Source: Heterohyrax brucei
Taxonomy: Eukaryota; Chordata; Mammalia; Hyracoidea; Procaviidae
Reading direction: 5' to 3'
DNA length: 64,000 nt
Assembly: GCA_028571685.1 (NCBI GenBank)
Contig: CM053141.1
Location: 1,302,001-1,366,000 of the forward strand
Made by a program: the position numbers and the translations under genes. The notes beneath the pieces are model-generated. The model ran no database searches and was not told where the DNA came from. It saw only the letters and a list, made by a program, of their open reading frames with translations. Of this stretch, positions 21,090 through 31,194 are shown in pieces. How positions within the stretch are numbered: position 1 is the first letter of the stretch; every line of letters starts with the position of its first letter.

Positions 21090-21245
21090 TGATGGAGCTC
21101 TGGTGATGCAGTGGTTAAAGAGCTCAGATGCTAACGGAAAGGTCAGCACCGGGTGCCCCTGGGAAGCCCTGTGGTCAGCCCTACTCCATCCTGTAGGCTC
21201 ACCATAAGTCAGAGTTGACTCCACAGCAACAGGTTTGGTATTTGC
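21090..21245 (+). mobile_element. AfroSINE
   Basis: 'tggagctctggtgatgcagt', 'ggttaaagagctcagatgct', 'ataagtcagagttgactcca', then 'cagcaacaggtttggta'. First arm of an inverted SINE pair inside an LTR. Confidence 0.9.
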
Positions 21246-21294
21246 ATTTCCTACACTGATATAGTATCATTAATGTGACCCGTAGAAAAGCAAA

Positions 21295-21458
21295 CCTGTT
21301 GCCGTTGAGTTGATTCCTCCCCATAGCCACCCCGTAGGACAGAGTAGAGCTGACCTACATGGTCTCCCGGGAGGGCCCGTTGGGTTCACGCTGTCCACCT
21401 GTTGGTTAGTAGCCACAGCTCTTGACCACTGCACCACCGGGTAACCCAGCCCCAGATG
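21295..21458 (-). mobile_element. AfroSINE, antisense
   Basis: 'ctgttgccgttgagttgatt', 'gtaggacagagtagagctga', 'acctgttggttagtagccac', 'ttgaccactgcaccaccggg'. Reverse complement of a full-length SINE, 50 bp from the plus-strand copy. Confidence 0.9.
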
Positions 21459-21530
21459 TTCTACTCCCAGATGGGGTCATGTGTGTATTTACAGCACACA
21501 TTTTGGGGGGACACAATTCCATCCATAATA

Positions 21531-22394
21531 CCAAATTACCTGGCGAAGTGTGAGGACAAAAAGGGTAAAGATGTGGGACTCCATTAAAACTTACATACTA
21601 AGTGGCTTTTTCAGTGTAGATGCTTCTGGGTGGTCATACTGGGATAAAACCATGTTGCACATTTGTCTGTTTCTCAGTGACAAATATGACCAGTATGGGG
21701 ACAGTTGGTTCATTCTGCTTCTGTTATAGTACCTGGTAGCGATGAGCAGCAGAATAGTCTCTGGAAAATAGGTTCAATTTTTAAAGAGCTTTGCTTGTCA
21801 AAACCTGATTTCCTGGTTGAATGAAACAGCTTTGTTCAGATCCTTTGGTCTAAATTTATTTTACAGGAATTTATTTAAGAAATTGATTACAATTCTCCTT
21901 TCCGTTTGATGCTGCAGGTTGTATAATTGGAAGTTTAGGGAGAAGACAGAACGGCTTTAAATTTACACACTCTGCTGACATGGTAGGAGGGTGGACTTGT
22001 GCCAGACTGCAGGTGACCCGGGCAGTGGTGGACTCATTTTCAGGACTGACTGTTTTCTGCCTTTCCAGAGTCATTGTCCTTCGGGCCTTTCATCTGTTGA
22101 TTTTGACAAGCATGCTCAAAGGGCTCTGGTTGCTTGTCACCCCATCTCTTTAGGTTTGTAGCTGGCGTTGCTCTAGGAGACTTCGGGTTCTGCACCCTCC
22201 TCATCCGCTGTTCGCAATGACTCCCACCTGGCAAACCCTGGGGTCAGTTCTCTGCCTCCCAGTGGGTCAGTGATAGTTGGGATCGAGGCAATGGCAGCAG
22301 GTTTATGTTTTTGGTTTATTTTCTCTTTGTCTTGCAGTCTGTGATAGAGATGGTGGATTTCAAGCTTCAGCTTGTCATCAGACACTTCTCAAGC
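21531..22394. other. Unassigned non-coding stretch
   Basis: No repeat family named. There is an acceptor-like run 'tttctctttgtcttgcag' at 22,320-22,337, but no matching donor follows before the minisatellite. Nothing supports an exon. Confidence 0.4.
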
Positions 22395-22519
22395 ACAGAA
22401 AACCTGTTAGGGCCCCCTAACGCAAACAGAATGCCTGTTAGAGCTTCCACTGCAGACAGGAAACTGGTTACAGACTCCCACAGCAGACAGAAAGCCAGTT
22501 AGAGCCTCCCATGGCAGAG
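22395..22519 (+). repeat. Four-copy minisatellite, 30-33 bp unit
   Basis: Units start with 'acagaa' or 'acagga' at 22,395, 22,426, 22,456 and 22,487 and each contains a 'gtta(g/c)(g/a)g' centre. Copies are imperfect and contiguous with no unique spacers, so this is a tandem repeat. Confidence 0.75.
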
Positions 22520-22674
22520 TAATTTTTTTGGACCTGTAGACTAGGGTGTTAACTGGGGCGAGAACTCTATTTAAGCTAAAGAATGTTAGAAAACCATTTG
22601 AGAATTGTAACTTACAAAAGTGAGTCCTAATATTGGGGATGGGGCAGGTTGGGAGATACAGACATCTACGAGAC

Positions 22675-22822
22675 CATGGGAAACCCTAGTGTAGACCAAA
22701 AAGGTCAGTAGTTTGGCTCTACCAGGCACTCCTTGGAAACTCTCTGGGGCAGTTCTATGCTGTCTTATAGGGTCACTATAAATCGTAGTTGACTTGATGG
22801 CAGTGGGTTGGTTTTTTTTTTT
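22675..22822 (+). mobile_element. AfroSINE with T-rich end
   Basis: 'gggaaaccctagtgtagacc', 'aaaaggtcagtagtttggct', 'ctggggcagttctatgctgt', 'agttgacttgatggcagtgg' and a T-rich 3' end at 22,811. Shortened head. Confidence 0.88.
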
Positions 22823-22887
22823 GTTTTTGAGACCAAGATATGTGTATCAATAAAAATCCCCAAGAGCTTTATTTTCATAGCTATATA

Positions 22888-23165
22888 ATCTACATAAGAC
22901 TAAGATGGACTAGGAAGTAGGGTCTGCCAATCCACTGCTGAAAGTTAGCCAGTGAAAACAGTGTGGGTCTCAACAGAAAACTGTAGCTAGAGTGCTGGAA
23001 ATGAAGCCCCCTGGGTTGGGCGACACTCACAGTGCACAGTGGCCCCAGCAGTGGACGGGAGCGCACTGGGGATCATGGTGCCGGGGCAGGGCTGGACAGC
23101 ATTTCATTCTGCCGTGTGAGGGGTCACCACAAATCGGATCCAGCTCGGTGGCCGTGGATGACAGT
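22888..23165 (+). mobile_element. Short RTE derivative: 5' head joined to 3' tail
   Basis: 5' part: 'gactaagatggactaggaag', 'gttagccagtgaaaacagtg', 'ctggaaatgaagccccctgg', the same order as the RTE 5' region at 33,590-33,700 and 63,711-63,830. From about 23,045 it passes into the 3' tail: 'gtgccggggcagggctggac', 'agcatttcattctgccgtgt', 'gaggggtcaccacaaatcgg'. All coding sequence between head and tail is missing, so it could only have moved with help from a full-length element, or it is an internal deletion. Confidence 0.65.
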
Positions 23166-23239
23166 ACCATGCTTTAGGGTTGGTCTTTACAGTCTTGTAG
23201 TTCGCTCGTGTGTTCCATCCCAACTCTCTCTGTCTTTGT

Positions 23240-23590
23240 TTGCTTAGGCAGCTCTGACAAAGCACCAGCAAGCAGGTGGCTAATAAGGAGTTTATGGTTG
23301 CACAGTTTGGATACCAGGAGTCCAAGGTCCGAGTGTCATCGTGTAGATTGCTCTGGGGCTGTGAGTGAGGAACTGCCCCTGCCTCTCTCCAGCTCCTGGT
23401 GATGGCCAGCAGGCCTCAGTTGCTTGTGGGCATGTCTGTTGTCTGCCCTCTTCCGTAAGACACCAGTGGAGTGAGATTAGGAACCCTCCCTCCGGTGTGA
23501 CCTCCTGTCAGCCGACAACCTCTTCAAGACCCTGTTGCCAGAAGAGGTCACGGTCACAGGTACCAGGGGTTAGGACGTCAACCCGCCTCT
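23240..23590 (-). mobile_element. MaLR/ERVL-like LTR, antisense
   Basis: 'agctctgacaaagcaccagc', 'ataccaggagtccaaggtcc', 'tctctccagctcctggtgat', 'ggtcacggtcacaggtacca', 'ggggttaggacgtcaac'. The order is complete but the element is diverged. Confidence 0.7.
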
Positions 23591-24084
23591 GTGGGGACAT
23601 GGCTCAATCCACAGACGCATCTAGAACTTCTTTCTAGAACAAGCCATCCTGTGATACAGAGTCTGGAAGGCCGACAGTCGTGTTGTCCCCTGGCAGCTCT
23701 GGTCAGGAAGGTGAGCTGGATTCAGTTCTTCCTCTGGATGCCACTCAGTGAGGTTTGGGCAGATGGAGGACCAGGGACCCTCCCTGTGCTGCTGGGGCTG
23801 CATCACACAAGGTTGTGGTGATTAGGTCCTGCTTCAGGAGGGTTTCGGGGCCGCCAGCAGCCTCGGTGGAGTGAGGGGTCATCACAGCCATCCTGGAGTA
23901 GGACTGGGCTTTGACTGCACTCACTGCAAAGGCTGAGTGTGTCAGTGTGGAGTGGGAGGAGGCAGGCTCTGTGGCCCGTGGAGGCTGTTCTGCAGGTGAG
24001 GCAGACAGAGGGGGCAGCTTGTTTGGGGAGCTGTCCTTGGGGGCCCACTCACTCATCTAGCCTTTGGCCAGTTTCACAGACACC
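23591..24084. other. Unassigned non-coding stretch
   Basis: No repeat family or exon recognised. Confidence 0.4.
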
Positions 24085-24290
24085 CATGCAGGAGGCCCTG
24101 GGTGGCATGCATGGCTAGGTGGGCAGCTATGAATCCAAAGGCTGGTGGTTTGAGCCCACTTTGAGGTGCCTCTGAAGAAAGGCCTGGCCATCAGACTCTG
24201 AAAGGTGACCGTCCTTACAGAGCAGTTCTGCCCTGACATGCAAGGGTTGCCGTGTTGGAATTGACTCAGTGGCAGCTGGCAGTAGTGGTG
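24085..24290 (+). mobile_element. AfroSINE (long form)
   Basis: 'gccctgggtggcatgcatgg', 'tccaaaggctggtggtttga', 'aggtgcctctgaagaaaggc', 'ttgccgtgttggaattgact', 'cagtggcagctgg'. The minus frames across it are chance. Confidence 0.85.
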
Positions 24291-24689
24291 GTTGTGAGGT
24301 GCTGTTGCATTGGTCTGAGTCACAGTGACAGTGTGTGATACCGCAGACTGCCCAGAGGGTCTCTTGGGCTGTGATTTGTACCAGGGCAGCAGTCAGCAGG
24401 TCGTGTACCAGCTGGACTGGGCCATGATTCCTGGTGTTTATGTGGTCACTCCGTGATGGTGTCTGCTGGGAGCAGCCAGTCAGTTTCCAGGGCGTTTCCC
24501 TGAAGGAGTGGCCTGCACCTCCGTATATGCAGACGCTCTGGTTTCCTGCTTGCGCTGGATCCTGCAGCTGCTCGCTGTTTGTCTGAGCGCTGGCTCTTGG
24601 GACTCGAGCAGTTGGTTGTCCGCAGATGTTCATTTCTTGTCCAGGGTACCTGCAGTTCATCCATCTCCACAGCCTGAGCCTGAGAGCCC

Positions 24690-24888
24690 TGCTCTTTGAC
24701 CTGCCAATCTTGGATTCACCAGGCCCTGTGTCTACATGAATCCAGAGAAGCCTGCATCCTGGTCAACAGACTTGGGCATTCCAGCCTCTACAACTGTGTG
24801 AGCCACTTCCTTGATATAAATTTCTCTCTCTGTTCATATACTTTACTCTCTAGAGAACCCAGCCTATGACACCTGCAGAGCCTCTGGG
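24690..24888 (+). mobile_element. Old LTR 3' part
   Basis: 'gacttgggcattccagcctc', 'tacaactgtgtgagccactt', 'ccttgatataaatttctctc', 'tctagagaacccagcctatg' is the tail of a very common mammalian LTR-type repeat. Confidence 0.55.
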
Positions 24889-24899
24889 GAGAGGCAGCA

Positions 24900-24965
24900 T
24901 TTAAACCACCAATTTTTCAGTTGGCTGCTGAGTTCTTAACCATTGCACCACCAGGTCTCCATTGT
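24900..24965 (-). mobile_element. AfroSINE head, antisense
   Basis: 'aaaccaccaatttttcagtt', 'ggctgctgagttcttaacca', 'ttgcaccaccaggtctcc'. Only the head part remains. Confidence 0.75.
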
Positions 24966-25304
24966 ACTGAGCCTTGTTCTGCTTAAAACAGACTGAGCAT
25001 ATAGCAGCCTTACTAACTGTAGAAAAACTTAGCTGACCTGTCTGTTGGCAGGTTGGTAGATTTTCTAGTTTTCTTCTACGAATGGGTGAAGTGTGTCTGT
25101 GGCCATCTGACATGCTCATTTAAGAGAGCTGGGAAGGGGAGAAACCAGGAAGAGAAATTTTGCAAACAACCAGACCAGAGAGGATGACAAAACTTCTTTG
25201 TGCCCATTCTTGGGGGTGTTTTCTGAGTCTCACTGTTGACCATGTCCATGTTCACGTCTTCTGTTCCCCATTTTATCTGTGCCCTTCTGCACATGAGGCC
25301 TGCC

Positions 25305-25610
25305 AGGTAGGTTTGCAAACTCGTCCTGGAAAAAATGCTACATGTCTCATTGCTGAATATCACTGCAGTCACCTTTGAAGTCCTCCTCTTGGAAAGCTAG
25401 GCGCTGACGCCAGTGCCCAGTCCACCCCTTGAAGCGGTTTTGGAGCTCCTTCTGGCCTGGCCACCAGAGCTGTCGTTGTATTACCGTTGTGCCCTGAATG
25501 TCATCCAGATGTCTTCCTTTCAACATGTCCTTTATCTTGGGGCAAAGAAAAAGCCACTGGGGGCCAGATCAGGTGAGTAGGAAGGGTGTTCCAATACAGT
25601 TGTTTATTTA
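25305..25610 (-). pseudogene. Tc1/mariner transposase relic (C-terminal part)
   Basis: Minus-strand translation in two frames gives SPDLAPSGFF (about 25,565-25,595), which carries the last catalytic Asp of mariner transposases (the SPDLAP motif). A frameshift follows, then KIKDMLKGRHLDDIQ, then RFKGWTGHWRQR. The end of the element lies near 25,311-25,327 ('taggtttgcaaactcgt'). Stops and the frameshift make it non-functional. This assigns the block to an ancient DNA transposon; the family name is not determined. It faces a second copy at 25,640. Confidence 0.75.
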
Positions 25611-25639
25611 TTAGCTAAAAACTCCCTTGCAGACAACTG

Positions 25640-25820
25640 TACAATTAAGTTCACAAACTTGCCACTGTGCCACTGTGTTCAATGGCCATTCCAGAAAGAG
25701 TTTGAAGGGTGGACTGGGTGCTGGTGTCAGCCCATAGCTTCCCAAGGACTTTAGAGGTGACGGCAGTGATATCCAGCAGTGAGGCCTGTAGCCCTTGGAA
25801 CAAGTAAGCTGGTGGACATA
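25640..25820 (+). mobile_element. Short mariner derivative, opposite orientation
   Basis: 'taagttcacaaacttgcca' at 25,647 resembles the terminal sequence of the neighbouring relic ('taggtttgcaaactcgt'). Then the same C-terminal coding part appears on the plus strand: 'gagtttgaagggtggactgg' with FEGWTGCW, ending near 'acaagtaagctggtgg'. The middle of the transposase is missing. With the copy at 25,305 it makes a head-to-head inverted pair. Confidence 0.65.
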
Positions 25821-26002
25821 TTTTCAGGCCTTGCATTTCCTTTTGAGCTTGTTAATCTGGGGTGTTCTTCTCTGTGGGGGTTTCTAGTAAGCCCCTCACT
25901 GCTGACTTCTGCCTGAGGACAACATGTGCCCTGTACACAACCATGTGTTTCCTGGGATGCCCTCTAGTTCCAGGGCTGGACAGATGATACGTCCCCAGTC
26001 TC

Positions 26003-26235
26003 GCATCTGTCATCTGTAAATTGTAAAAGGAGTGGAGAGATCAGCTTTGGGGTTAAATGATAGATGTTGAAGAATATACTCAAAATTGAAACTTTAGGCT
26101 AGAAAACACCTTGGCCATTGGTTCAAGTTGATCCCCATTTTAGAGATGAGTTCACCGAGGACTAGAAAGATGTTCTGGGAAATTCTCCCAGGCTCTCATG
26201 GCCACTGCTGGCAGAGCCTGTTCGGAACGTGGGGT
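26003..26235. mobile_element. MIR fragments (two, opposite orientation)
   Basis: 'tctgtcatctgtaaattgta' with 'ggggttaaatgatag' (26,008-26,066) is antisense MIR. 'ccccattttagagatgagtt' with 'ctggcagagcctgttcgga' (26,132-26,225) is sense MIR. Both are ancient and diverged. Confidence 0.5.
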
Positions 26236-26559
26236 CCCCGCAGCAGGCATGTTCTTCCTAACACACCATGTGGCTGGACTCCTGGGAGAGGGTCTTTGGG
26301 TTGAGCTGTCTCTGTGTTGTATGTGAAGCATGGATAGTTAATCAGGAATAATAAGGGAAAGTGTTTTATTGATTTTTTTTTTTTAAATTTTATTCTGCTA
26401 TGTGCACATCTCCTCACTGGGGGGATTGTCTGAGTAGAACAGGATTTTATTAATCACAGGAAATGGTGAGTTGAGATTCTTCTGAAGCAGGTCTGCTACA
26501 TTGCTGAAATCACATTTAGTACACAAACACTTGCTGAATATTTAATATAAATGGTTAAT

Positions 26560-27099
26560 TTTTAATGGCAGATTTCCTTGGCTGCTGTTCGTTATCCTCA
26601 TTACTTATTTAAAGAGCCTTGTGGCCGTCTAGGGTGGTCTAAGAGAAGCCACTGCTGTTATAGAGGGTCAAGGGCAGGTGGGCCTGCTCCCCGGAGATCT
26701 CGCTCTTGGTGTGCCAGGAGGCGTAGACAATTGAGTTATCCAGGGCAAGCCGGCTTCCCGAGGCGGTGACCCCTGACCCCAGAGCAAGCCACCCTCGGTT
26801 CAGTTGCCTTTGTTGAATTTTCAGAAAATGCGAGTTTAATGAACGCCAGATGGGGAGACTGTTAGTTCTGCAGAGTTTTCAGTCCTTTTCACGGAGCACG
26901 TGGAACAGTGCTATGTGCAATTAAGAGCCGAGCGCGAGTGTTCTGACGACGCCGGCCGTCCCGTGCTGGAAGGACGAGGCACTTGGGCCGGCGGGGCGAG
27001 CCGAGGAGGGAGAGACAGAAGCCCTGCCCCTGACCCGGACGGCGTGCTCGGCGGAGCGGCGTCCTAGTGCTGCCGCGCTTGGACACCACAAGTTGAAGG
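26560..27099. other. GC- and CpG-rich block, no gene identified
   Basis: 26,925-27,080 is dense in CpG ('gccggcggggcgagccgag', 'gctcggcggagcggcgtcc'), unlike the AT-rich sequence just before 26,570. I could not assign it to a repeat, and no start codon context, splice site or promoter element was convincing. It directly precedes an RTE 5' head. Confidence 0.45.
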
Positions 27100-27510
27100 G
27101 CTTCTGTGTCGGCCTCGGTTGTGCGGTGGCCTGCCTGCTGCTGGGCTGCTGTGGCTGTGCCACCAGTGCCGCCAGGGTCGCTGAGAGCGAGCAAGTCTCA
27201 GTGGAGTTTCCAGACTGAGACAGACTAGGAAGGAACAGCCGGCAGTCTGCTTCTCAGTGTTAGCTGAGAAAACCTACGGATAGTGACCCAACGTCGTGAC
27301 TGGGGACATGTCATCAGGAAAGGCCAGCTGTTAGATTGTGTGTTAAAGCAGAGCATTGGTGGAAATGAGGCGAGCCTGCAGTGAGATGGTTGATGCAGCG
27401 GCCACATCAGTGGGCTTGAGCGTGCCTACGGTCGTGAAGGTGGCACAGGATACTTTGTTCTGTCGTGTGCAAGGTCACTGTGAGTAGGAGCCGACAGGCA
27501 GTTCCAGAGG
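27100..27510 (+). mobile_element. Short RTE derivative: 5' head joined to 3' tail
   Basis: Head: 'ggttgtgcggtggcctgcct', 'tgctgtggctgtgccaccag', 'gactgagacagactaggaag', 'gctgagaaaacctacggata'. Tail: 'ggacatgtcatcaggaaagg', 'cacaggatactttgttctgt', 'gcaaggtcactgtgagtagg'. The endonuclease and reverse transcriptase parts are absent. The head-tail junction (about 27,290) lies further upstream in the tail than in the copy at 22,888. Confidence 0.65.
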
Positions 27511-27564
27511 TTGGGAGTGTGAGATCAAGGCGTGGGCTACAGTGTTTGCTTTCAGAACTCGAAA

Positions 27565-28253
27565 GGAGAAATGGCCCGGTGCTCCTCTAGCTCCTGGTGG
27601 TGACTGGTGACTCTTGGTGTCTCTTGACTTGCAGATGCGTCTTCATGTGGCTGTCCTTCCCGTCCCTGTCTCTGTGTCCCTTTTTTATTAGGACCTCACT
27701 CATACTGGATCAAGACCCACCATACTGTGGTCCTCACATGAGCCTGATTGATAGCACACTTGAAGATACTGTTTCTGAAGAACTGATGACTTTGCGTTAT
27801 GGTGCTGATGGAGAATGCCGAACGTAGTTTGCACCATGGGCTACCAGAAGGATTCACAAATCTCTCTTGGAAGAAGTGCAGCCAGAACGCATCTTAGAAG
27901 TTGTGATAGTGAGACTTGGTCTCATGTCCTTTGGATGTGTTATTAAGGGAGATTGGTCCCTGGAGAAGGACATGGTGCTTGGTAAAGTAGAAGGTCAGCA
28001 GAAAAGAAGATCCTCCCTGAGATGGACTGATGGCATGGCTGAAATGGGGGAACCCCACACCGCAGCCGGTCTGAGGAGGGCACAGTGGGGGTGTAGGATG
28101 TGTCTGTTTGATGGTAACTTGGGCGCTATTAGTCAAAACCAACTTGATAGCACCTAAAAACAACGTCTCCCTACAAGGTCACTGTTACAGGTACAGGGAT
28201 GAAGACTTTAACATGTCTTTTTTGGGGGATACCACTCGATTAACGTGACACGT
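27565..28253 (-). mobile_element. MaLR/ERVL-like LTR, antisense, split by an RTE
   Basis: Left part 27,565-27,747: 'tctagctcctggtggtgact', 'cttgacttgcagatgcgtct', 'ttattaggacctcactcata'. The right part 28,166-28,253 resumes with 'ctccctacaaggtcactgtt' and 'acaggtacagggatgaagac'. The RTE at 27,748-28,165 interrupts it. Confidence 0.7.
27748..28165 (+). mobile_element. RTE LINE 3' end (about 420 bp)
   Basis: 'tttgcgttatggtgctgatg', 'ggaagaagtgcagccagaac', 'ctggagaaggacatggtgct', 'tagcacctaaaaacaac'. 5'-truncated copy within the LTR at 27,565-28,253. An open frame of 96 codons from 27,867 (EEVQPERILEVVIVRLGLM) is the relic of the C-terminal RTE coding end. Confidence 0.88.
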
Positions 28254-29364
28254 GGTCACCCCTAATGCACCCGCACACTGATGCCTTTTGTTATTTTCAG
28301 TCCTTGGTGAGATGCTGTGGAGGACCCTCAAGGATGGGGTCCTGCCTTCAAGGAGTTTACAGTCTTTTGAGGTGACAAGACACGATGCAGGTGAGGTACC
28401 ACGATGGAATGAGAACGGGTGATGGGCCCCAACACTGCGGAGTGGGAAGGCGCTGTGAGAAGGCTGGCGGTCCTCAGTCTGGAGACCCTTGGGTTGTCAT
28501 GGCAGGGAGAAAAGGGTGTGCCCGTGGGACCTAGGTGCTGCCGTCAGACCTGGCAATAGCTCTGATGGACACGTCTTCCTCCTGAAAAGATCAGACAGCC
28601 TTCTGGATGTAAAGTCAAAGAGAGCAAGGAAAACCTGGGATGTGTGGTTGCTGAAGAGCTCTCTGTCCATCAGGGCGGCAGGTCATTCGGTGCAGTGGAC
28701 GCAGGAGGGAAGGTCCAAGATGACGCCAAGGTCCTTTGGAGGTAACCTCTAGTAGTGCTTCCTAACAGTCACACCTATGGAATGTGTAAGTGTATACCTG
28801 TGACCTAGTTGTTAGCCTTTCTGCCGAGAAGCATCAGCAGAGTGGAGTTAGAGGCACTAGGAAGATGGAGCTCTGCACATGTTTCAGGTGACGACTGCTA
28901 CTTCTTACCTGGAAAGAACTTCCATTTGCACAAGAAATAATGACCTTTCAAACAAGGTGGCTGTCACAGAGGAGAAGTGTCAAATGATTTATTTCCCCAT
29001 CCTTGTCAGTCTTTGAGTTTATTCATGGGAGATTCACCTTGTGAACAGGTAATTTTCTGGGCTAAGAAAAAGCAGCAGGCATTTTTCTTTAAGTAATGCC
29101 TATCTTTTTTTGTAAGAAATCAATTTCTTTTGGCCTAAAAAAATCCTCTAAGTCTAGAGCTTTGATATCACAGCAAAGACTTCTTTCCATTGCTGTAAGC
29201 TATATTCACACAGTGACCTGCTGGGTAAGTGTTCTCCTGTTGGGACTGGAGGTGTCTCCACGGTCTATAGCAGGCTGGGATGCAGACCACTTTCCTGAAG
29301 TGACTTAAGAAAACACTGAGATCCTGGACTGAAGGGTGGAACTTGTTTGGAAAGGTCATACTGC
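28254..29364. other. Mostly unassigned; possible ancient repeat at 28,300-28,450
   Basis: 'ccttcaaggagtttacagtc' with 'gacaagacacgatgcag' (28,346-28,388) resembles a very old mammalian interspersed repeat. The rest is unassigned, with no exon evidence. Confidence 0.35.
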
Positions 29365-29745
29365 AGACTCAACTGTGTCTCCTAACAGGTAGATTGAAGT
29401 CTTAACCAGGGAGTCGGTGAACATGACCTTGTCTGGGGAGAGAGTTATTTTCATAGCAGATGTTATCAGTTCTGTGAGTCATGCAGGAATAGGGCGAATC
29501 CTGATCCTGACCGCTTCTGGGTGGTGTCTTATAAAGACAGAATACATGGGGACACACGAGTGGTGGGGAGAAGAAGAAGAAACGAGGTGGTGAGGAAAGC
29601 AGAGACATCTCCCTGCAGTCAAGGGACGCCACGAATTGCTGGCAGCCACAGAAACCAGGAGACACATGACCGACACCCTGATTTGGACCTCCATCTTCTG
29701 TAAGTGTGGGAAAAGAAGTTTGTTTCTAACAGTCCCCCGTGTAAT
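29365..29745 (+). mobile_element. MaLR/ERVL-like LTR, sense
   Basis: The sense version of the family found antisense elsewhere: 'gggtggtgtcttataaagac', 'agagacatctccctgcagtc', 'cgaccctgatttgg'-like block at about 29,669-29,690, and 'gaagtttgtttctaac' near 29,717. The final 'cagccctagcaaac' end is lost. Confidence 0.55.
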
Positions 29746-31017
29746 GTTCTTCTCCATCAGAAAGCTTTAGAAAGTGAGGACAGGGAGTTCGAGGACCCAA
29801 ACCCTAGTGGTTAAAACAGAACCCAAACAAGTGACGCTGATTGTCACATCTCAGGTTGTGGATGACATAGAACATATGGACTGGGACTGGGATCAGGAAT
29901 CCAGCTAAGAAGGATGGTTCTGGATGGCTGAGTTTTCCTCTTTTGGATCAATGAAAGGCTGAGGTTGTGGAGCATTGAAGGCGAAGAGGTGTGGGCAGGT
30001 GCAGGACGGGTCTGAGCAGGTGAGGCTCAGTGTGGAGGTCAAGGGGAAGTTCAGACAGAACTCACGTGGTTGGGGTTAAAAGCAGCCTCCTTGTGTGCCT
30101 TCCCAGGGGGCTCTCAGCTCTCAGTGGGATGCCCACGGACCCCGGCTCAGGTAAGCAGCCCTGTCCCCTCGCATCCCACGGGGCCGTCAATGTTCCAATG
30201 ACCCTTCCTTGAACCCTGCTGTTGCTTCTACTCTCATCTGAGTGATAAAGGCGGACAGGAGACACCGAGAGAGAGGAGGTGAGGAGGATAAGCCGCATGA
30301 AGAAGCTTCTACGTGTCAAGGACCACCTGGGGCCTCCAGAAGCTGGGAGAGGAGGATCTCCCCGACAGAGGGAACATGGCCTGGCTGACATGCTCAGTTC
30401 AGCCTCTGTGGTGTGAGGACATAGCCCTGTTCCTTGAAGCTCCCCACTTGGTGGGGTCCTGTTGTGGCCACCGCAGGAGGCTGACGTGGCCTTCCACCCA
30501 TTGTCTTGTCGAATCTCCCAGTCACCTGCAAGAAAGACCAGGAAATGGGCCCCAGGAGGCCCTAAACTCCCTGGTGGACAGCTGGCCAGTGCGCAGAGAC
30601 TTGGCCTTGGGGCTGAGCTCAGAACTTCCCTGCTGCCCCCTGTGGGTTGGCTCCACAGTGAGGGGCAGCCACATCAGGGTCAGCTGTGGTAGATGAGGTG
30701 GACGAGGGCTGGCCTGGCTGCTTTTGCTCTGAAGGTTCTGAGCCCCATGGGTGCTGCTGTTCAAGTGACCTGAGGCTGAAGCAGAATGCCTAGTACCAGA
30801 CCCCAGGTGCCAGGTGTTGACAGGTTCTGCCAGGTGGTGGGGTAGGGTAGGACATAGCTCAGCTCCCAGCTGACCCCAAATGCTGTCCAGGAGTGCCCAC
30901 CACAGATGTCCCCTGGTGGGCTCTCCAGAGCTGTGGGTTTATCTGCCTGAACACAGGGCATGTCCCCTCCTGCCCGGGCCTGCCCAACCACAGAGCGGGT
31001 GTTGTCGTGACCCCTGT
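29746..31017. other. Unassigned non-coding stretch
   Basis: No repeat or exon recognised. Open frames up to 127 codons overlap on both strands and give no recognisable protein. Confidence 0.4.
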
Positions 31018-31081
31018 GGGCCTCACCCTCCGTGGGCCTCACCCTCCTTGGGCCTCACCCTCTGTGGGCCTCATCCTCCAT
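31018..31081 (+). repeat. Four-copy tandem repeat, 16-bp unit
   Basis: Unit 'gggcctcaccctccgt' repeats exactly four times with one to three substitutions per copy; the array is 64 bases. Confidence 0.9.
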
Positions 31082-31194
31082 GGGCTGCCACCTCTGTGTT
31101 CTGGGTGGGGAAGTCCTCATTTTCTTTTTTTCTAGTTTTATTGTGGTAAAATAGACTTAACAAAAATTTCCATTTTAACCATTTTAAGCATCAG

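Larger units (their letters stand above)
20800..21530 (-). mobile_element. MaLR/ERVL-like LTR, antisense, interrupted by two SINEs
   Basis: Left part 20,800-21,088 has 'gaacttattttctcacagtt' and 'ctggaggccagaagtccaaa'. The right part 21,460-21,530 has 'cagatggggtcatgtgtgt' and 'ggggggacacaattccatcc'. The SINEs at 21,090 and 21,295 lie in between. Confidence 0.8.

Noticed and set aside
22305-22502. Possible exon after a good acceptor at 22,337
   Set aside because: No donor follows in a suitable place and the frame runs into a minisatellite.
24127-24660. 177-codon minus-strand open frame
   Set aside because: It covers an AfroSINE and unassigned DNA, with no recognisable domain and no splice context.
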